A stretch of 64,000 nucleotides of DNA from Carallia brachiata (GCA_021464245.1 JADCRB010000114.1:3782001-3846000); one strand, 5' to 3'. Numbered from the stretch's first letter, positions 36,101-49,800 are shown. Numbers and translations: made by a program. The notes: generated from the letters alone by a model not told the origin.

Positions 36101-38139
36101 TCCCTATCTTTCAGGTCAATTTTCGTTATTTTTCTACCTTTTGGGTGGATTCTTGAATTATTCTTTTTCGTCCTACATCACATACTAATAAAATATATAA
36201 GTTGTTCGTTTATGATGTAATATTTCAAAATAATTATAATTGGCCCATGAAGTCCACGTTAATTTCGGCAGACAAATTAATAGAAATTGGTCCAAAAGGG
36301 CCGATCTTCCAACACTTGGAAGAACTTTAGCGAGTAATTTGAAAAAAAAAAAAAAAATTTGTTTCTTCAGCAGCGAAACTTGGGGTATGGATGTGATCAT
36401 TTAGCTAAATAACATTAAAATTAGAATTTCCTTTGGGAAATCTCAATGGATAACTTCATTCGAATAACAGTTTGAAATCCAACAGCACCAATTTGTTTGT
36501 TTGAATCGCACAAAAACGATGTCGTGCAGCGTGACATTAAGAGGCCAAAGCATAAGCACTGCCTTTTGATGGCTGAAGAAGAACAAGGGGAACCCATTTT
36601 AGAGAGCCCAAGAGGGTGTCCACCAATTAGGGTTTTGAAGTTATTTAAAATTTTATTTTTAAGAAGAATTATTTAGGCGTGGACCCAAAGAAAAAGAAAA
36701 AAGAAGAATTATTCAGGCGTTGTAAAATTTTAGTTTTAAGTAAGTAATTGGGCTTTGGCTTCTAATCCAAGAGGCCCAAATGGTTCACTTTTCAAGTCTT
36801 GCCAACCTCTCCGGAATCGTGTCACTTACAGTGTTTTTGACGCAAATCGATGAATGGAACCACATAAAAACTAGAAGAGTATTGGTTCTCCCATGCTATT
36901 TAACAAAATATTTTTATTATTATTTTAATACTTAGCATTACTCCTCATAAATATGTTTAGAAGAGTATTCAAATTCGGGAGTTCCCATAGATTTTAGTGT
37001 TACCATTAACAAGTGAAAATAATATGAAATTTGTTACGAATAATCACTTTTACCTTTTTTTTATAATAATTAATTAAAAACTAACATATTATTACTTCTC
37101 AATAGTAAATTTATAATATTTTAATTTTTAATTTTTTGATAACCAATCAACACATATGACATACCACATATAAACGACTGTAAAAATAAAAATAAAAATA
37201 ATTGTCGCTTGTAAAATGCAAATAATATATTTCCTAAAAAGAAAGTTTTTCTCAAAATATATTTTTAACAGATAAATTATTTTTCTGTAATTTTCCACCA
37301 GATATCTCAATTCCAACAAAAATAAACCCTAAACTTTGAATTAATAATTCTCTTTAACCACTAATAAAGCCACAAATTTTAGAAAAATCAAAATAAATTT
37401 TTTTCTAAAAAATTTCATGATGCGCTCCCGGCGGATTGTAAATTAATGGTGACAAAATTTGTTATCAATTTTAAAAGATACTATTTCTAATAACTTTTTC
37501 ATCTGGTAAAACAAAATTCTCCTTTTTTTTTTATTTGAATGATACAAAGGTACGTCACTACATTGTACAAAAATTAACAATTAAAAGATTAAATCTTTGA
37601 CGAGATGATTCAAAAGTGAGAAAAAAAAAAAACAATAAATGTATTTTGTCCTCCGACAAAATCAATGTGAAAACCACCGAATTATGTTTAGATTAGTGGG
37701 CAAAGATACGATATTCTAAAAAACTAAAAGAGTATTAAAATTTTTTTTAAAAAAATCAATCTTCCAACAAGAAGAAACTATATGCTTTGGTCAAAAAAAA
37801 AGAGAAGAAGCTACATGGTTGAAGAAGATAAAGTGCCTTCTAAAATGTCCAAGTAATAATTACAAGCCCCGACTTTTCTTAAAAAAAGAAAAACAAAAAT
37901 AAAAAGAAAGGAAGTAGAAGATATGGCCGTCTCAAGTGGCTAAGATTTGATCTAGTATCTTTATCATATGATGGTTATCTCTTGTTTGCCTCGTTGCCCA
38001 CTTGTTGTCCATGTATCCTTCACCAAGCTTTGGAAGATTTGAAAGGATAATCAATAAAAATCGAACTACAATGAATGCATTTCCACTGCTCTTTTGGTCG
38101 CAAACCTACTCCATAAAGTGTCAACAACTTATGTTACAG
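33190..38139. other. Intergenic, no gene seen
   Basis: Long AT-rich stretch. About 33400-33530 contains a locally duplicated AATAAAAATTTCTTG/ACCAAAGAT motif. About 37028-37212 is the second copy of the dispersed repeat. The remaining ORFs are poly-Lys or poly-Phe low-complexity reads. Nothing supports a gene. Confidence 0.5.
37028..37212. repeat. Dispersed repeat, copy 2
   Basis: Second copy of the repeat at 31645-31835, same orientation, with shared blocks TTTTACCTT and CATATAAACGACTGTAAAAA. The copies lie about 5.4 kb apart and are not adjacent to any gene. Confidence 0.7.
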
Positions 38140-38155
38140 AAATATTATGCACACG

Positions 38156-38390
38156 ACCACCAATCGTTGTGGTCTAGTGATAAGTTTCGAACGTTACCAA
38201 GTTAAAAATCTTAGATTCGAAAGCTACCATGACTTTTGGTGGGGTTAAATATACTTCTCCTCTTTGTAACGCTGGATTATACTGTAACCATTCAGACTGT
38301 CTAGAAATTACCTTGAGAGTAGGAGCAATACTCCCTGGTGAAATTATGGGGCACTACCCCTATCTTCTCATTTAATAAAAAAAAGAAAGA
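38156..38390 (+). mobile_element. tRNA-type SINE with 16-bp target duplication
   Basis: The 235-bp insert is flanked by a perfect 16-bp direct repeat AAATATTATGCACACG (38140-38155 and 38391-38406). Near its 5' end is TGGTCTAGTGATAAG, resembling the pol III A box. About 40 bases later AGATTCGAAAGC resembles the B box. The 3' end is A-rich (TAATAAAAAAAAGAAAG). Long target duplication, internal pol III boxes and an A-rich tail together define a SINE. It has no coding capacity and would depend on a LINE for movement. Confidence 0.88.
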
Positions 38391-38406
38391 AAATATTATG
38401 CACACG

Positions 38407-41141
38407 CAGACACAATTTCACAAAAAAATTATATTCTACTATCGTTTGCATTGCACATTTACAGTAATTTGATAGTTTTACGGCACTCACATTTATCCCG
38501 ATTCAATGTAATTAAACTCTTTGTATAAAGTTATTCGATCCAAAACTTCAACGAATCATGAGCACAAATATCTTGGCCTGAGTTTACCCACCAAAAATGA
38601 AAACAAAAAAAGGAATCACGATTATCAATAATTTAATTATTAGGCACTACACTTTCAAACTTTCAAGGTTCGATTCTGAGCAAAGTATGTTTTAATTTGA
38701 AAATCAATATTCTTCTAAGTTATAATAACTGAAACGATACTGAGATACTGAAAGAGAGAGATTTCTTTTTTTCAATTAAAAACTGTGTCAACAACAGAGA
38801 TATAGTCGGGGAAGCAGTGGGATTCGGCCAAACTGTAAGAAATTGTATTATATTTGGCATATTTTGTGATTAGATATAGTTGTGCTCCACTAAACGCCTA
38901 GCAACAAACTAAATGCCTATGCCGATGCTAGGGTTCCTGGCAATCCATGCACTTCCATTTTTCTTCCCTTGGATAAATAATTCTTTAGCGCATTATTGAT
39001 GAAACCCCATATCTTATTGTTAAGCTGTTTGATATCTGTTTTTTTTTTCATGCATAAAATTATCAAATTTGTGCATTTTTCATTTTGTGGGATTTAAAGT
39101 CTTAAGAATTGGAAGTTTGCTCGTTCAAAATCGTAACAATCCTAGAAAGTTTTTTCCTTTTTTTTTTTTTTTTTTTTTTGTCTAACATGTTTCAAAATTC
39201 TTGATATCTTGAATCAATATTTATATAATTCTTTTAGTATAATGAATTCCTCTTTGAATGTGACGAAGTGATATTATAAAGGAAATATTACCCATTGTGG
39301 CACAAAAAGAATTAGTGAAACTCAACTTAAAACTTTCAGAGAATGTGGTTTCAATTTGATTCAGTCTAATTGAGTTCAGTTCAAAACTATTTTTCAAAAA
39401 AATTGTAAAACATTGTGTCTATTATGATTTGTTCCGACCCTAATTCTGGGGCAGAATGATTATCCTATGTCTTGTTTTTCTCATTTATGTGAAGACCCAA
39501 TTTTCGCATCCGACCATTCATAGGTTTATTTTGGTTTGGTCCAATACCAATATTGTAACAGATCAATTGATAAAAAGTTTAATCGTGACCGAACCATTCC
39601 CTTCCCCGAGTGTGGTTCAAACCTGACCATGAGCTCCAGGACAGTTCATAATTCCGATTTTGGTTTGACTGATTCTAGGTCCGTTTCAAGTCGACCAACA
39701 GATTCGCATCTTCTTTGAGCGCCTCGCCGCAAGATTTTGAACGGTAAAATTGGGACCAACGACTCTATTACTATACTATATGAAGCTAGCGGTGCTACCC
39801 ACTTACGTACCTAACTCGGCGACTGACCTATCACGACTGGAAAAATGGCTTCATTCCAAGTTAGATAAATTATAGACACAATTAAAGACAAAGGTCCCAC
39901 GGAACAATTTTTCTGCAGCAATTGTCAAAATTGTTTTCACTTTATTCCGTTGTAGACTAGTATATAAAAAACACTTATATATATATATATATATATATGC
40001 ATACATATAATTTTATTTAATTAATTTTAAAATAGTAATAAAATGATATAGACCGTTTGAATTCATAAAATTAAAAAATTAATTAATTAATATTGTTGAA
40101 TTAAATTATATAACTACTTTCAAATCATTTAAATGAAGCCAAGAAGTATTAGCATCATAGAACGGTTGGGAAAAGCTTAAATATATATTTGTTACAAGCT
40201 TAAATATTTTTACATCCCACGGTAGCATCATAGAACGATTGGAAAAAGTCCAACTTCAACGTATCATTTAATAATAATACCCGTAAGGTACACTGATCTT
40301 AATGCACCTTGAGTATCGATAAATTTTTTTAAAATAAAATTTTAATTTTAATTTTAATAAATGTTAACTTGTAATTTAAAATTCAGGTTCCATATAAAAT
40401 TCGTTTAAAAGAAAAAAATTCTTTCAAAATTTTCTTTTAAAAATCAAAAACTTTATTATTTTTTTATTAGACTTGGTATGTTTGGTTTACTTATACTTTG
40501 TGCACCTAATATTTCTGTTAATAATATCAATATTATGGCAATGCCCGATTGAAGTTAGACTAGACTTGTGGATTATAACGCATATAATTACGTTTTTGGA
40601 CGCATTTTAGACAAATGTTGAGAAAAGGAGTGCTTTATGTGTTGCCACATAAAAAATGTTAAAAAAAAAAGATTACTTAATTTATTGAATTTTGTGCTTG
40701 CAATAACAATTGATAGATACATAATTCAATTATTTGCCAAACTTCCACTGTTTGACTTAATTCTTTTAATCAGTTTACTTGCTAAATGTTAAACGAATAC
40801 ATGTTTCAAAACATTCTGTTTTTTCTTGGTGGTTTCTGAGATAATTGAATTGAACCTAGTTTCTAGAAGTATCAAGCCAGTAAGATTACAATAGCAATTT
40901 GAAAACATAAAAGTATGTTAATATATATATATATATATTCAAGTTCCAATTCTTTCAGTGACAAGATATAGTATTCAAAAGTGAATTTTGAAGTGCAATT
41001 CTCAAAGAGTAAGATTATGTAGATATGTTTAATGCGATATACAAAAATTATGCAGTTAACTTTATATATGCTACAAATATATTTTTAAAGTTAAATATAT
41101 TTTTTTTAATTTTATAATTTAGATCCTACATATTAACTATA

Positions 41142-41202
<61 letters not shown>

Positions 41203-41600
41203 TTTTGTAATATGTTATGACAAAAATAACATGCATACGAAACGGCCGTCTAAATCAGAGAATTTTTTTTTTGACATTAAATCAGAGAATTGTAAAAAAT
41301 AGTAAAGAGGGCTGCATCCAGACATTATCTTTGTTGAAAGATAGCATTAATACAGTCAAACTTGGTCCCCCCAAAGACCATTCTCTTCCCTTTAATAGGT
41401 CCATAGAAAAGAGAGAACAATAATTGCTGAGGGAACACTTGGGAAAACTAAAAGCATGGCTTAAATGCCCAAACTCTAGAAGCGTCGACTCTTCGTTCAT
41501 CTAGCAATAACCGTCCGATTTGAAGTGTCAAAACCGAAAAGGAAAAAAACAAAAAAATTGGCGGTTGACAATGTTTTTAAAATACAAATTGGATATGGAT
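38407..41600. other. Intergenic, no gene seen
   Basis: AT-rich DNA with a TA tract at about 39978-39998, a long poly-T run near 39159-39179, and a short direct repeat AGCATCATAGAACG at about 40150 and 40225 flanking AAGCTTAAATAT motifs. A perfect AT dinucleotide tract ends near 41200. No gene supported. Confidence 0.5.
41144..41200. repeat. (AT)n microsatellite, about 28 units
   Basis: An uninterrupted AT dinucleotide run of roughly 57 bases follows ACTAC. Such tracts are length-unstable and often form cruciforms. Confidence 0.9.
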
Positions 41601-41611
41601 TAAAAGTCATG

Positions 41612-42690
41612 AAAGAGATTATATTCATTTTAATTTTAAATTTTTATAAATTTTTTTAATTTAATCTTTAATTTTTTAATTTTTTCAATTGAGTCCCAAA
41701 TCTTTCAATTCTTTTACAAATTGGTACTTCTGTTAATGGAAGTTAGTCAAACTGTTATCTCTATTTGGTCAATAATTAATTTTAACAATTTAATTGACTT
41801 TCGTTAATGGAAGTACCAGTTTGTAAAAAAACTGAAAGATTTAGAATTTGATTGAAAAAGTTGAAAAATTTAAAATTAAATTAAGAAAATTTCTAAAAAT
41901 TTACGACTAAAATGAGTGTAATCTCAAATACGAATGAAAAGGTTTAGAACTAATATTATCTATTATCGCACAGGTGGTGAAAGTTATGCAACTTACTCAG
42001 AATTGCCTAAAGTAGATCTTATTTATTAAATGCGGCAGTGTAAGACAAAAAAGTATGCCTCCAAAAAAAGGAACTGGTGGTCATAACTGCTGTCCTCATT
42101 ATACACATCCTAACTGTGAGCATCGATGAAAATAAGTAATACGAGATCAGTCGATGAGAATAAGTAGAGTTTTCATCTCCAAGAGAACAGCGGTTATGAC
42201 CACCAATTTCTTTTTTTGAGGCAAATGTTTTTACTTAACACTACTGCATTTAATAATAAGATCTGATTTAGACAACTCTACATAACTTTTACTACCTGTG
42301 CGATTGATAGACAATATTAGTCCTAAACTTTTTTATTTGTATAGTAAAAAATCTTAGTTAAAATGGGTATAGGAGTTAAAAACGAGATCATACTCATTTT
42401 TGTTCTAAACTTTTATAAATTTTTCAACCGAGTCCTAAACGTTTTGATTTTTTCAATTGAGTTCTAAACCTTTTAGTTCTTTTACAAACTAGTACTTCAG
42501 TTAAAAGAAGTCAGTCAAACAGTTAAAATTAACCATTGACCAAATGAAGATAACGGTTTGACTGACTTCCACTAACGGAAGTACCAGTTTGTAAAATAAC
42601 TGAAAGGTTTAAAACTCAATTGAAAAAATTAAATTTAGGACTAATTAAAAAAATTTATAAAGATTTAGAACTAAAATGAATATTATCCTA
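41612..42690. mobile_element. Nested inverted-repeat (foldback-type) element
   Basis: The left half (41612-42100) and right half (42180-42690) are diverged inverted complements. For example GCACAGGTGGTGAAAGTTATG and AACTGGTGGTCATAACTGCT on the left match complements around 42205 and 42290 on the right. Each half also contains its own smaller palindrome: TTAATGGAAGTTAGTCAAAC and GTTTGACTGACTTCCACTAA types pair with nearby complements, around ACTAGTACTTC/GAAGTACCAGT. The interior has no coding capacity. Ends resemble GATTATATTCATTTTA / TAAAATGAATATTATC, but no clear target duplication was found, so the exact borders are uncertain. Confidence 0.7.
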
Positions 42691-42699
42691 TCATAAAAA

Positions 42700-45010
42700 T
42701 CACTAAAAACTGACCCATTCTGCTTTAGATAAATAATTTTTAAAACTATTTTTTTGATAAAAAAATTTTATTGAGTATTAGTCGTTAGATCATTAGGTCT
42801 GGATAGGAGTAACCCCATTTGTTTGAATCTTATTTAAAAATTTTAAACGGGTCAACTTACTTCCCAAGTATCAATAAAATTGAGTATGATTCCGCCACTA
42901 GATAATTATATCCAAATGATATAATTGGAAATTTCAAGTATCAAAAGCAAAATTGATTCCTATTTCGTTTAAACATCTTTTCGATTTCACCATCAACATA
43001 TGTCTCCATCTATTAAGGTCATCATTCTCTCTATTTTATGAAGTTTCTTGTGTTATGCATGGGAAAGATTTTTGTTTGTTTCACGTATTGTTATATTTAT
43101 ACTTAGTTAGACATTTAACAAACACATATATAATGTGAATCTAAAAAATTTATAGCATGTCAAAATTGCAGTAGCTTAAATTTTAAAATTAAAATCTAAT
43201 TTAACTAAAAACTCCTAAATCTGCAACTGTCTCAAATTGTCTCGAAACTTTATCACGATTACATTTGTTATATTGGAAATAGAAGATTTCGATTCTTGGG
43301 TTTTTTTTTATTGGAATTTTAAGTCTTATAGCACGTAATACGTGTCAAGATAGTATATTAAAAGTATTCGTATGATACACAAACTTATATTTTTGAGTTT
43401 TTATCACATACTAATTTAAACTTTTATGGGAAGAAAGAGCAAATCAGTTTCTTTCTATATATGGTTTATGTGGGATTTCAACTCCTCTCCCACAAATCAT
43501 TAGCATTTTCAATTGATGTTGGATAATTGAATTCATGAAAAAATAAAAAAATGATAAATTATTAGAATTATTTGATGAAATTTTATAGCAACTTCTTGCT
43601 ACTATTGTTCTTTCAATTTTTTAGTTGTAATTGACTGAACAAAAATAATAGACAGATGGGGGCAGGGGACCCAGGAATTAAGGGGGAGAGGAAAGAGGGG
43701 CTGGATCTCACCAATTTTTTTTTTTTCAAAAATTAATTTTATGTGTATTATGATTAAATTTGATATATAACAGATTTAAATACAAAAATTCATTAAATTC
43801 ATGTATATTTAAGTTGAAGTTAATGTGCAACAAATATTATGTGTATAATAGTTTAAATTGACACACAACAGATCCAACTTTAATACGTAATATACACAAT
43901 TTAAAAAAAAAAAAGTGAAACTACGGTGACTATCGCCGTCCACCCACCTCTTTTTTTGTATCAAAACCCTAGATTGAATTTCTCCAACAAAAAAATTGAT
44001 GTATGTAGGGGAGTGGAACCAACCAAGATGGAAGCCGTTTCGAGGTTCGAATTTGGCTTTCTTGTTTTTGATGATTGGAAAATTAGTTTTTTAGTTTTAG
44101 GGAGGTTTTAGTAAAATTGGACTTTAATTTTGAATTAATTTTTTTGAGTTTTATTTAATTTAAAGAAGATTTAAATAAAAAAAGAGCACAACCATGTAGT
44201 TTCCTTTAAATAAAATTAAAATAATAATATAGTCTAATTTAATAATATTTAATAAGTTATTTAATTTTTAAAATTTTTTAAATTTAAAAATCTAACTATT
44301 CATATCAAATTTAAAATATTTGAAACTCTCAAAAAAATCCTTTATGTTTTTTCCGTCTTTAGATTTTTTTATAATTTTTTAAAATGATGGATGTGATCTA
44401 TAATTATACCTTATTCATTCATAAGATGTAAAAATTCAAGCACGAAGTCTCCGACGGTCTTCAAAGGTTGCTCTTTTTTCTGTCTTCCCTCTTTTTTTTT
44501 TTTTTTTTTCCTTTTTCTCACGTGGTTGGAATATTTTACATGATTATCATCATCTTTTTCCTTTTAAAAAAAGAAATCTCTTTTTTTTTTTTTTTTTTTG
44601 AGATTTTCATGCTCATCTGCTTCAAATTATGCCGTAAAATTTGCTCATGTTTGTACTTTCTTCCAAATTCATTGTGTTCACAAGTTTGCTGATAGTGATT
44701 AATTGGTCTCCACATGTTGATGATTGGTTTTGTTTGATGTTGAGATGGACAAGAAGTTCGGGAAGAAGAAGAGCCTTTGAAGAAAATATAAAGGCAAACT
44801 TTTGTAGAAGGGCAATTCGGACCTTTTATGTTATTTTCAGTAGTATTTTTGTTATTAAATCTAATTTTTATAAACGGCATGCCAACTTAGGATTTATTTG
44901 TTACACATCTAATAATTCAGGATTTCTCCTGTAATTTTTCAAACTGATGGATACCATTTGTAATTATACATTATTTATAAGATATAAAATGTAATTTTTC
45001 CAGTGCAAAA
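42700..45010. other. Intergenic, no gene seen
   Basis: AT-rich, with poly-T runs at 44489-44510 and 44579-44600. A diverged direct repeat of about 65 bp (TTTAAAATGATGGATGTGAT-like and TTTCAAACTGATGGATACCA-like) occurs at 44371-44437 and 44931-44995. The short ORFs here are low-complexity. Confidence 0.5.
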
Positions 45011-45019
45011 AATCAAATG

Positions 45020-45277
45020 CTTTGTTTGCATCGTAAGAAAGGAAATGAAAAAACAAAAAAAATAAAAAATAGTACAATAATAATAATAATATTATAATTG
45101 ATAAAAAATAATGATTAAAAAATTATAAAAAAGAAAATAAATAGTAATTTTTAAAAGAAAAAATAAAAAATAATTATTTAAATTAATAAAAAATAAATAA
45201 AAAATACAAATAAAAAATAATTTTCTATTATTTTCTTTTCCTACCCATCCTTATTTCTTACGTTTGCCCAACAAAGA
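45020..45277. mobile_element. MITE-like element upstream of the receptor kinase
   Basis: The left end CTTTGTTTGCATCGTAAGAA and the inverted right end CTTTGTTGGGCAAACGTAAG form an imperfect terminal inverted repeat around a very AT-rich core of about 200 bp. No coding capacity. No unambiguous target duplication was found. It ends about 270 bp before the first transcribed exon inferred for the kinase gene. Confidence 0.55.
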
Positions 45278-46297
45278 AAAAGCCAGGAAAGGGAAAATAA
45301 ACGGACATGACATTCAATTTGAGATTTGGGACTTTTGTGTGTCAGAAGTAAAACAGTCAAGAGTCGGAGAGGCAGATAAAACTTGACTTTGCTTAGCCGA
45401 CACAGCTCAAATCCTTCAGAGAATCAAAGCAAGATTCAGAGCCCCAAACTCAGATGTTTTTTTGTCACTTTTTGGAACACACAAATCCAATCAAAGCCTG
45501 TTTATCAGACACTTAATCCCACTTTGCAATTTCTTCTCTTCCTTCAAAGGTAATATCTTTTTCCCTTTTTCAGTTGTGGCTTGCTCTCTCTGCTAACGAT
45601 TCTGCTGCATGTCTTTGTGCTTCCTTCCTTGTGGTTTTTGTGTATGGATCTTTTTCTTTTGGGGTTTTTTTAATATTAAAGATTGTACCTTTTGTTTGTT
45701 GTCTTGGAAACTTTGGGAAACAGAAACGAAATAATTGGGTGTTGGCTTTACATTCTGGTCTGAGCTACCAAAGAATGATTAGATCAGTTAAACTTACCCA
45801 CAATTTCTTTCAGTAGTTCAAAGTTTCTGCCTCTTCTTCTGTGGTTTTTATTTTGTTTGCGTTTAATTCTTTGAATATTCTGTGGAAATTGTTTGCTTTC
45901 CATTGATAGTCAGTTCCTATATAAGGCTAAAATCATTGACTTTCCTTGTCCAAGCATTGCGAATTTCCGTACCATTCTCTTTAGAAAGATATGTTTAGGT
46001 TACTAATTAGTCTTTGAAATGCTAATCTCGTCTCTTCATGCAAAGTATCGGTATCGTCTTAGACTTATGTGCATACAGATACACATAAAGATTGTTATGC
46101 CCAACTGTATATGCTTGCTGCTGGATCTATCCTCAACATAGAGTTCTCTTTTTATTGGCCTCTCTAATCATTTGTGTATCTTGACACAGACACAATTCGA
46201 GGAGAGATCTTTTTACTAGGATGGATTTCACTCGTAGCTATCGAGTTCATTGTTCGTATGTTTCAACTAATTGATCCCTCGGGTTGCTGGACTCAAG

Positions 46298-46796
46298 ATG
46301 GGGCTGTTTTTTACAGCTTTACTGTTGGCTTCTTTTCATTCCATTGTCCTATCTGATTTCCAAGGTACAGTGGCCTTTAGCTGATTTGCTAAGAGAAGCG
46401 GTGTCTACCAGCTTGACCTCACACTGAATTATTGAAGCACTATTTGCATGTGGGGCGTTTATGCTTTATTTTCCATTTGGTATACTTGTTTGAAGTGAGA
46501 GTTTTACTAAAATATACATAATAGTGTTTGGGTACACTACAAAAGCTAAGGCAACTTTTGTATCATTCTTTGCTTCAATGTTTGATTTGAATCCATGTTC
46601 GATTAATGTTCACTTAGCAATTTGTAACTGGGAACATAGGATGTAGTTTTTTCATGCTATAACAAAGACAAGTTGAGGTATTAAGCCCATTTGTGTGTTT
46701 TTATCTTTATGCAGCGAATCTATTAATTATTGTCTCTCTTATACAATGAACGTTCTATATTTTCTTCACTTCTCCTTCTCTTTTTTACCCCGTCCC

Positions 46797-46836
<40 letters not shown>

Positions 46837-49800
46837 ATGCAAGATATTTTTGTAACATTCGTATGGATGCTGAGAGCAATAGGCATTAATATTTCCTTCA
46901 ATTCATATGTTGCATTGGTCTCTGTCAAGATTGTCTTTCAGGACCAATCAAATAGCGGTGGTATGGCTGCTTGATCAGATGTTAATTCTTCATCTTTTGG
47001 TCTCAGGAGATGCTTTATGTGCATTGAAGCAATCGATGGGTACTTCAACCAACCAGTTGACTGATTGGAACCCAAGTCTAGTTAATCCATGCACATGGTC
47101 AAATGTTTTCTGTGACGATAAAAATTTCGTCACTTCGGTGTAAGTTCTTTTTAAGTGGTTTTATGGAGACTTCTTTACTGCATTTTTTATCGTAGTATCA
47201 ATACAGATGAAATGGCATATGTTATGTAATTGTGTTACTGATTTAGTCTTTGTGGGTTATGCTTACATTTTCACTTGTTCGTAGGACATTGTCTGACATG
47301 AATTGTTCTGGAACCCTGACCCCAAGAATTGGAGTTTTGAAGACGCTCAATACACTGTATGTAGGAGTATGTTGTAATATAGCAGATGCTCAGATTCATT
47401 TTATTTGATATTTCTTGGTTCATAGATTTGTTGTGAGCCTACTTCTCTTGGAAGGTCTAAAGGATGAAAACTCCTCATAATTGTGGAATTCTCTATTTAT
47501 CTTTGTAAAAGATTATGTCCCCTCTACATAATTTACTCAAGTGATGCTTAATGCTTCCTAATATGGAAACATATTCTAGTTTTCACCTGCTTTGGCCCCA
47601 CTTTCTTCCCACTCTCTTTATTATGCTTGTGTCCTTGTCTATGGAGAAGAGAGCGGCGAGAACCCAACAACCAATCATCTTCATTGGAATTACAAAATTA
47701 TTTGCTGTTTGTTATACTGTTCTCAAGTTTATTGTTCTAATAACGATTTTTTAAGGTGCCAAAGGAGATGCAGCTTCCTTTCTTCTTTGCAACCTATTTG
47801 ATGTTAGTTAATAATAGTCAACAGAAACTGGTCTTCACTGTTGTTAACATACGGTACCTTGAGTTCAGAAATGTAAAAGTGATATGGACATCTCTGCAAC
47901 TCTTTTTCTTGATTTTCTTCTGTTAATTAGTGGATGAATCTATATACTCTCTGTCATAGTTGTCACTGTTTATCTCTTTCTGGTCTTCCTGCATGGCTAC
48001 TAGGCTTGAAAACATCACAGAAGAAAGAGGATCAAATCTAGGTGCATGGTGTGATAACAGGGAGAGGACGTCCTAGATAAACTTGGGAACTTTTGCTTAG
48101 GATGATTGAGAATAATATCGTCTCACACGAAACTCAGTTCATAACATTATAGAAAGAATTATGTAGTCAATCACAATAAACTATGAGACTAAGGCTTTGC
48201 TGTTGTTGTATTTATTGGCTATTCTCGGGTTAGTCATTTTAGGTATATTAGTTTTCTAAATTACATTTTGCAGGGCCTATAACCTTTGCCCTATTAAATT
48301 TGCACTGTTAAATTTCACATACAAGTTCAAAACACCATGTTTCCTTACTCTGTCTCTTCACGTGCATTTGCACATATGCCTTCATGTTTAAAAGTAACTT
48401 ATGCACATCTAGTGTATTATGGACTCATAGATACACATACATCCCTGTAGACACTACTAGCACATAAAAAAATAGCGGGTGAAATTATAAATTTCTTGGT
48501 GTGTAGAAAGCAAGAGATATTTTTCGTACCAATATTTTCATATTCAATAATGTATCTGCTGGCTATTTCTGTAAGGGCATCAATAAACATTATACTTACA
48601 TTCCTTTAGGGAAAAGCTTTTGAGTAATGTTAATGGAGGAATACGCCGCATGGGCATTTGCAAGTATGAGGCTAATATATGTTGGATGCATTCATTGTGC
48701 AGAATATTGAAAGGAAGTGGATTAACTGGTGAAATACCAAAGGAGTTTGGAAATTTGTCAAGTTTAACCAGCTTAGATCTGGGAAATAATCGTCTAAGTG
48801 GTGAAATACCATCATCCCTTGGTGATCTTAAGAAGCTACAATTTCTGTGAGCGATCTATTAAATCTACTATTTATATTGTTGCTATTCCATGAGGTATCC
48901 GCACTCTTCATAATCAAATCTTAGGATGCGATCCTTGTTATGCTAGCAGGACACTGAGTCAAAACAATCTCTCTGGACCTGTTCCTCAATCACTGTCTGC
49001 TCTTCAGAACTTGATCAGTATGTAAGTAATGATAAACTTTACGATACCTATATGATAGTTGAAAATGTGGTGTCATGTGCAAGTTCACGCCCAGGGTTGT
49101 ATGTTTTTTCATGCGATTGAATCTCAACTTATGTGGAGCTCCACATTAGTTTGACAGTCTTTCAAGTTTCTAATTAATAAATTTTTTGTAGTCTGCTTGA
49201 TTCAAACAATCTCAGTGGTCGAATTCCAGAGAATTTATTTCGAACACCAAAGTACAAGTAAGAACAACATTGATTACTATGCAATTCCTCATTTTGGCAG
49301 GCATGATGTATCAGTATGTGCAATGCCAATTTGTTTATCTGCTTCTTAGAGTCTCCCTCTCTGTCGCTCTCTGTCTCTTTCTCTCCTCTCTCTCTCTCTC
49401 GCTCTCTCTGTTTTATTATTATTATTATTTTTTGCTTCATTGGAAAAGTACTCTCATTCTTAACTTCATTTGTTCTGGTTTCACTTATTTCAGTTTCGCA
49501 GGAAACCTGTTAAATTGTGGGACAAATTCTCCCCACCGCTGTGAATCTGACAGTACAAACTCAGGTGAGTGGATTGGTTATTTTAATTGATCGTGTATTT
49601 GTTTCACTAGTGCTTTTGATCTTTTCATGTTCCTTTGGGCAGCTGATTTCTCTCTCCCTCCCTCTTGACAGGCACCTCACACAAGTCCAAGATTGGAGTT
49701 ATAATTGGAATTGTTGGAGCACTTGCAGTTTTTATTCTTCTTGGAGGCTTGTTGTTGTTTGTTTATAAGGGTAGACACAAGGGCTACAAGCGTGAAGTAT

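Noticed and set aside
42775..42880. tRNA-like stretch TTAGATCATTAGGTC...TTTGAATCTT as a SINE
   Set aside because: The A-box match is weak, and there is no A-rich tail or flanking duplication.
46907..47139. Alternative N terminus for the receptor kinase from an ORF running into exon 2
   Set aside because: The exon at 46298-46364 gives a good signal peptide and joins exon 2 in frame with consensus splice sites. The 46907 ORF would require intron retention and gives a poorer signal peptide.
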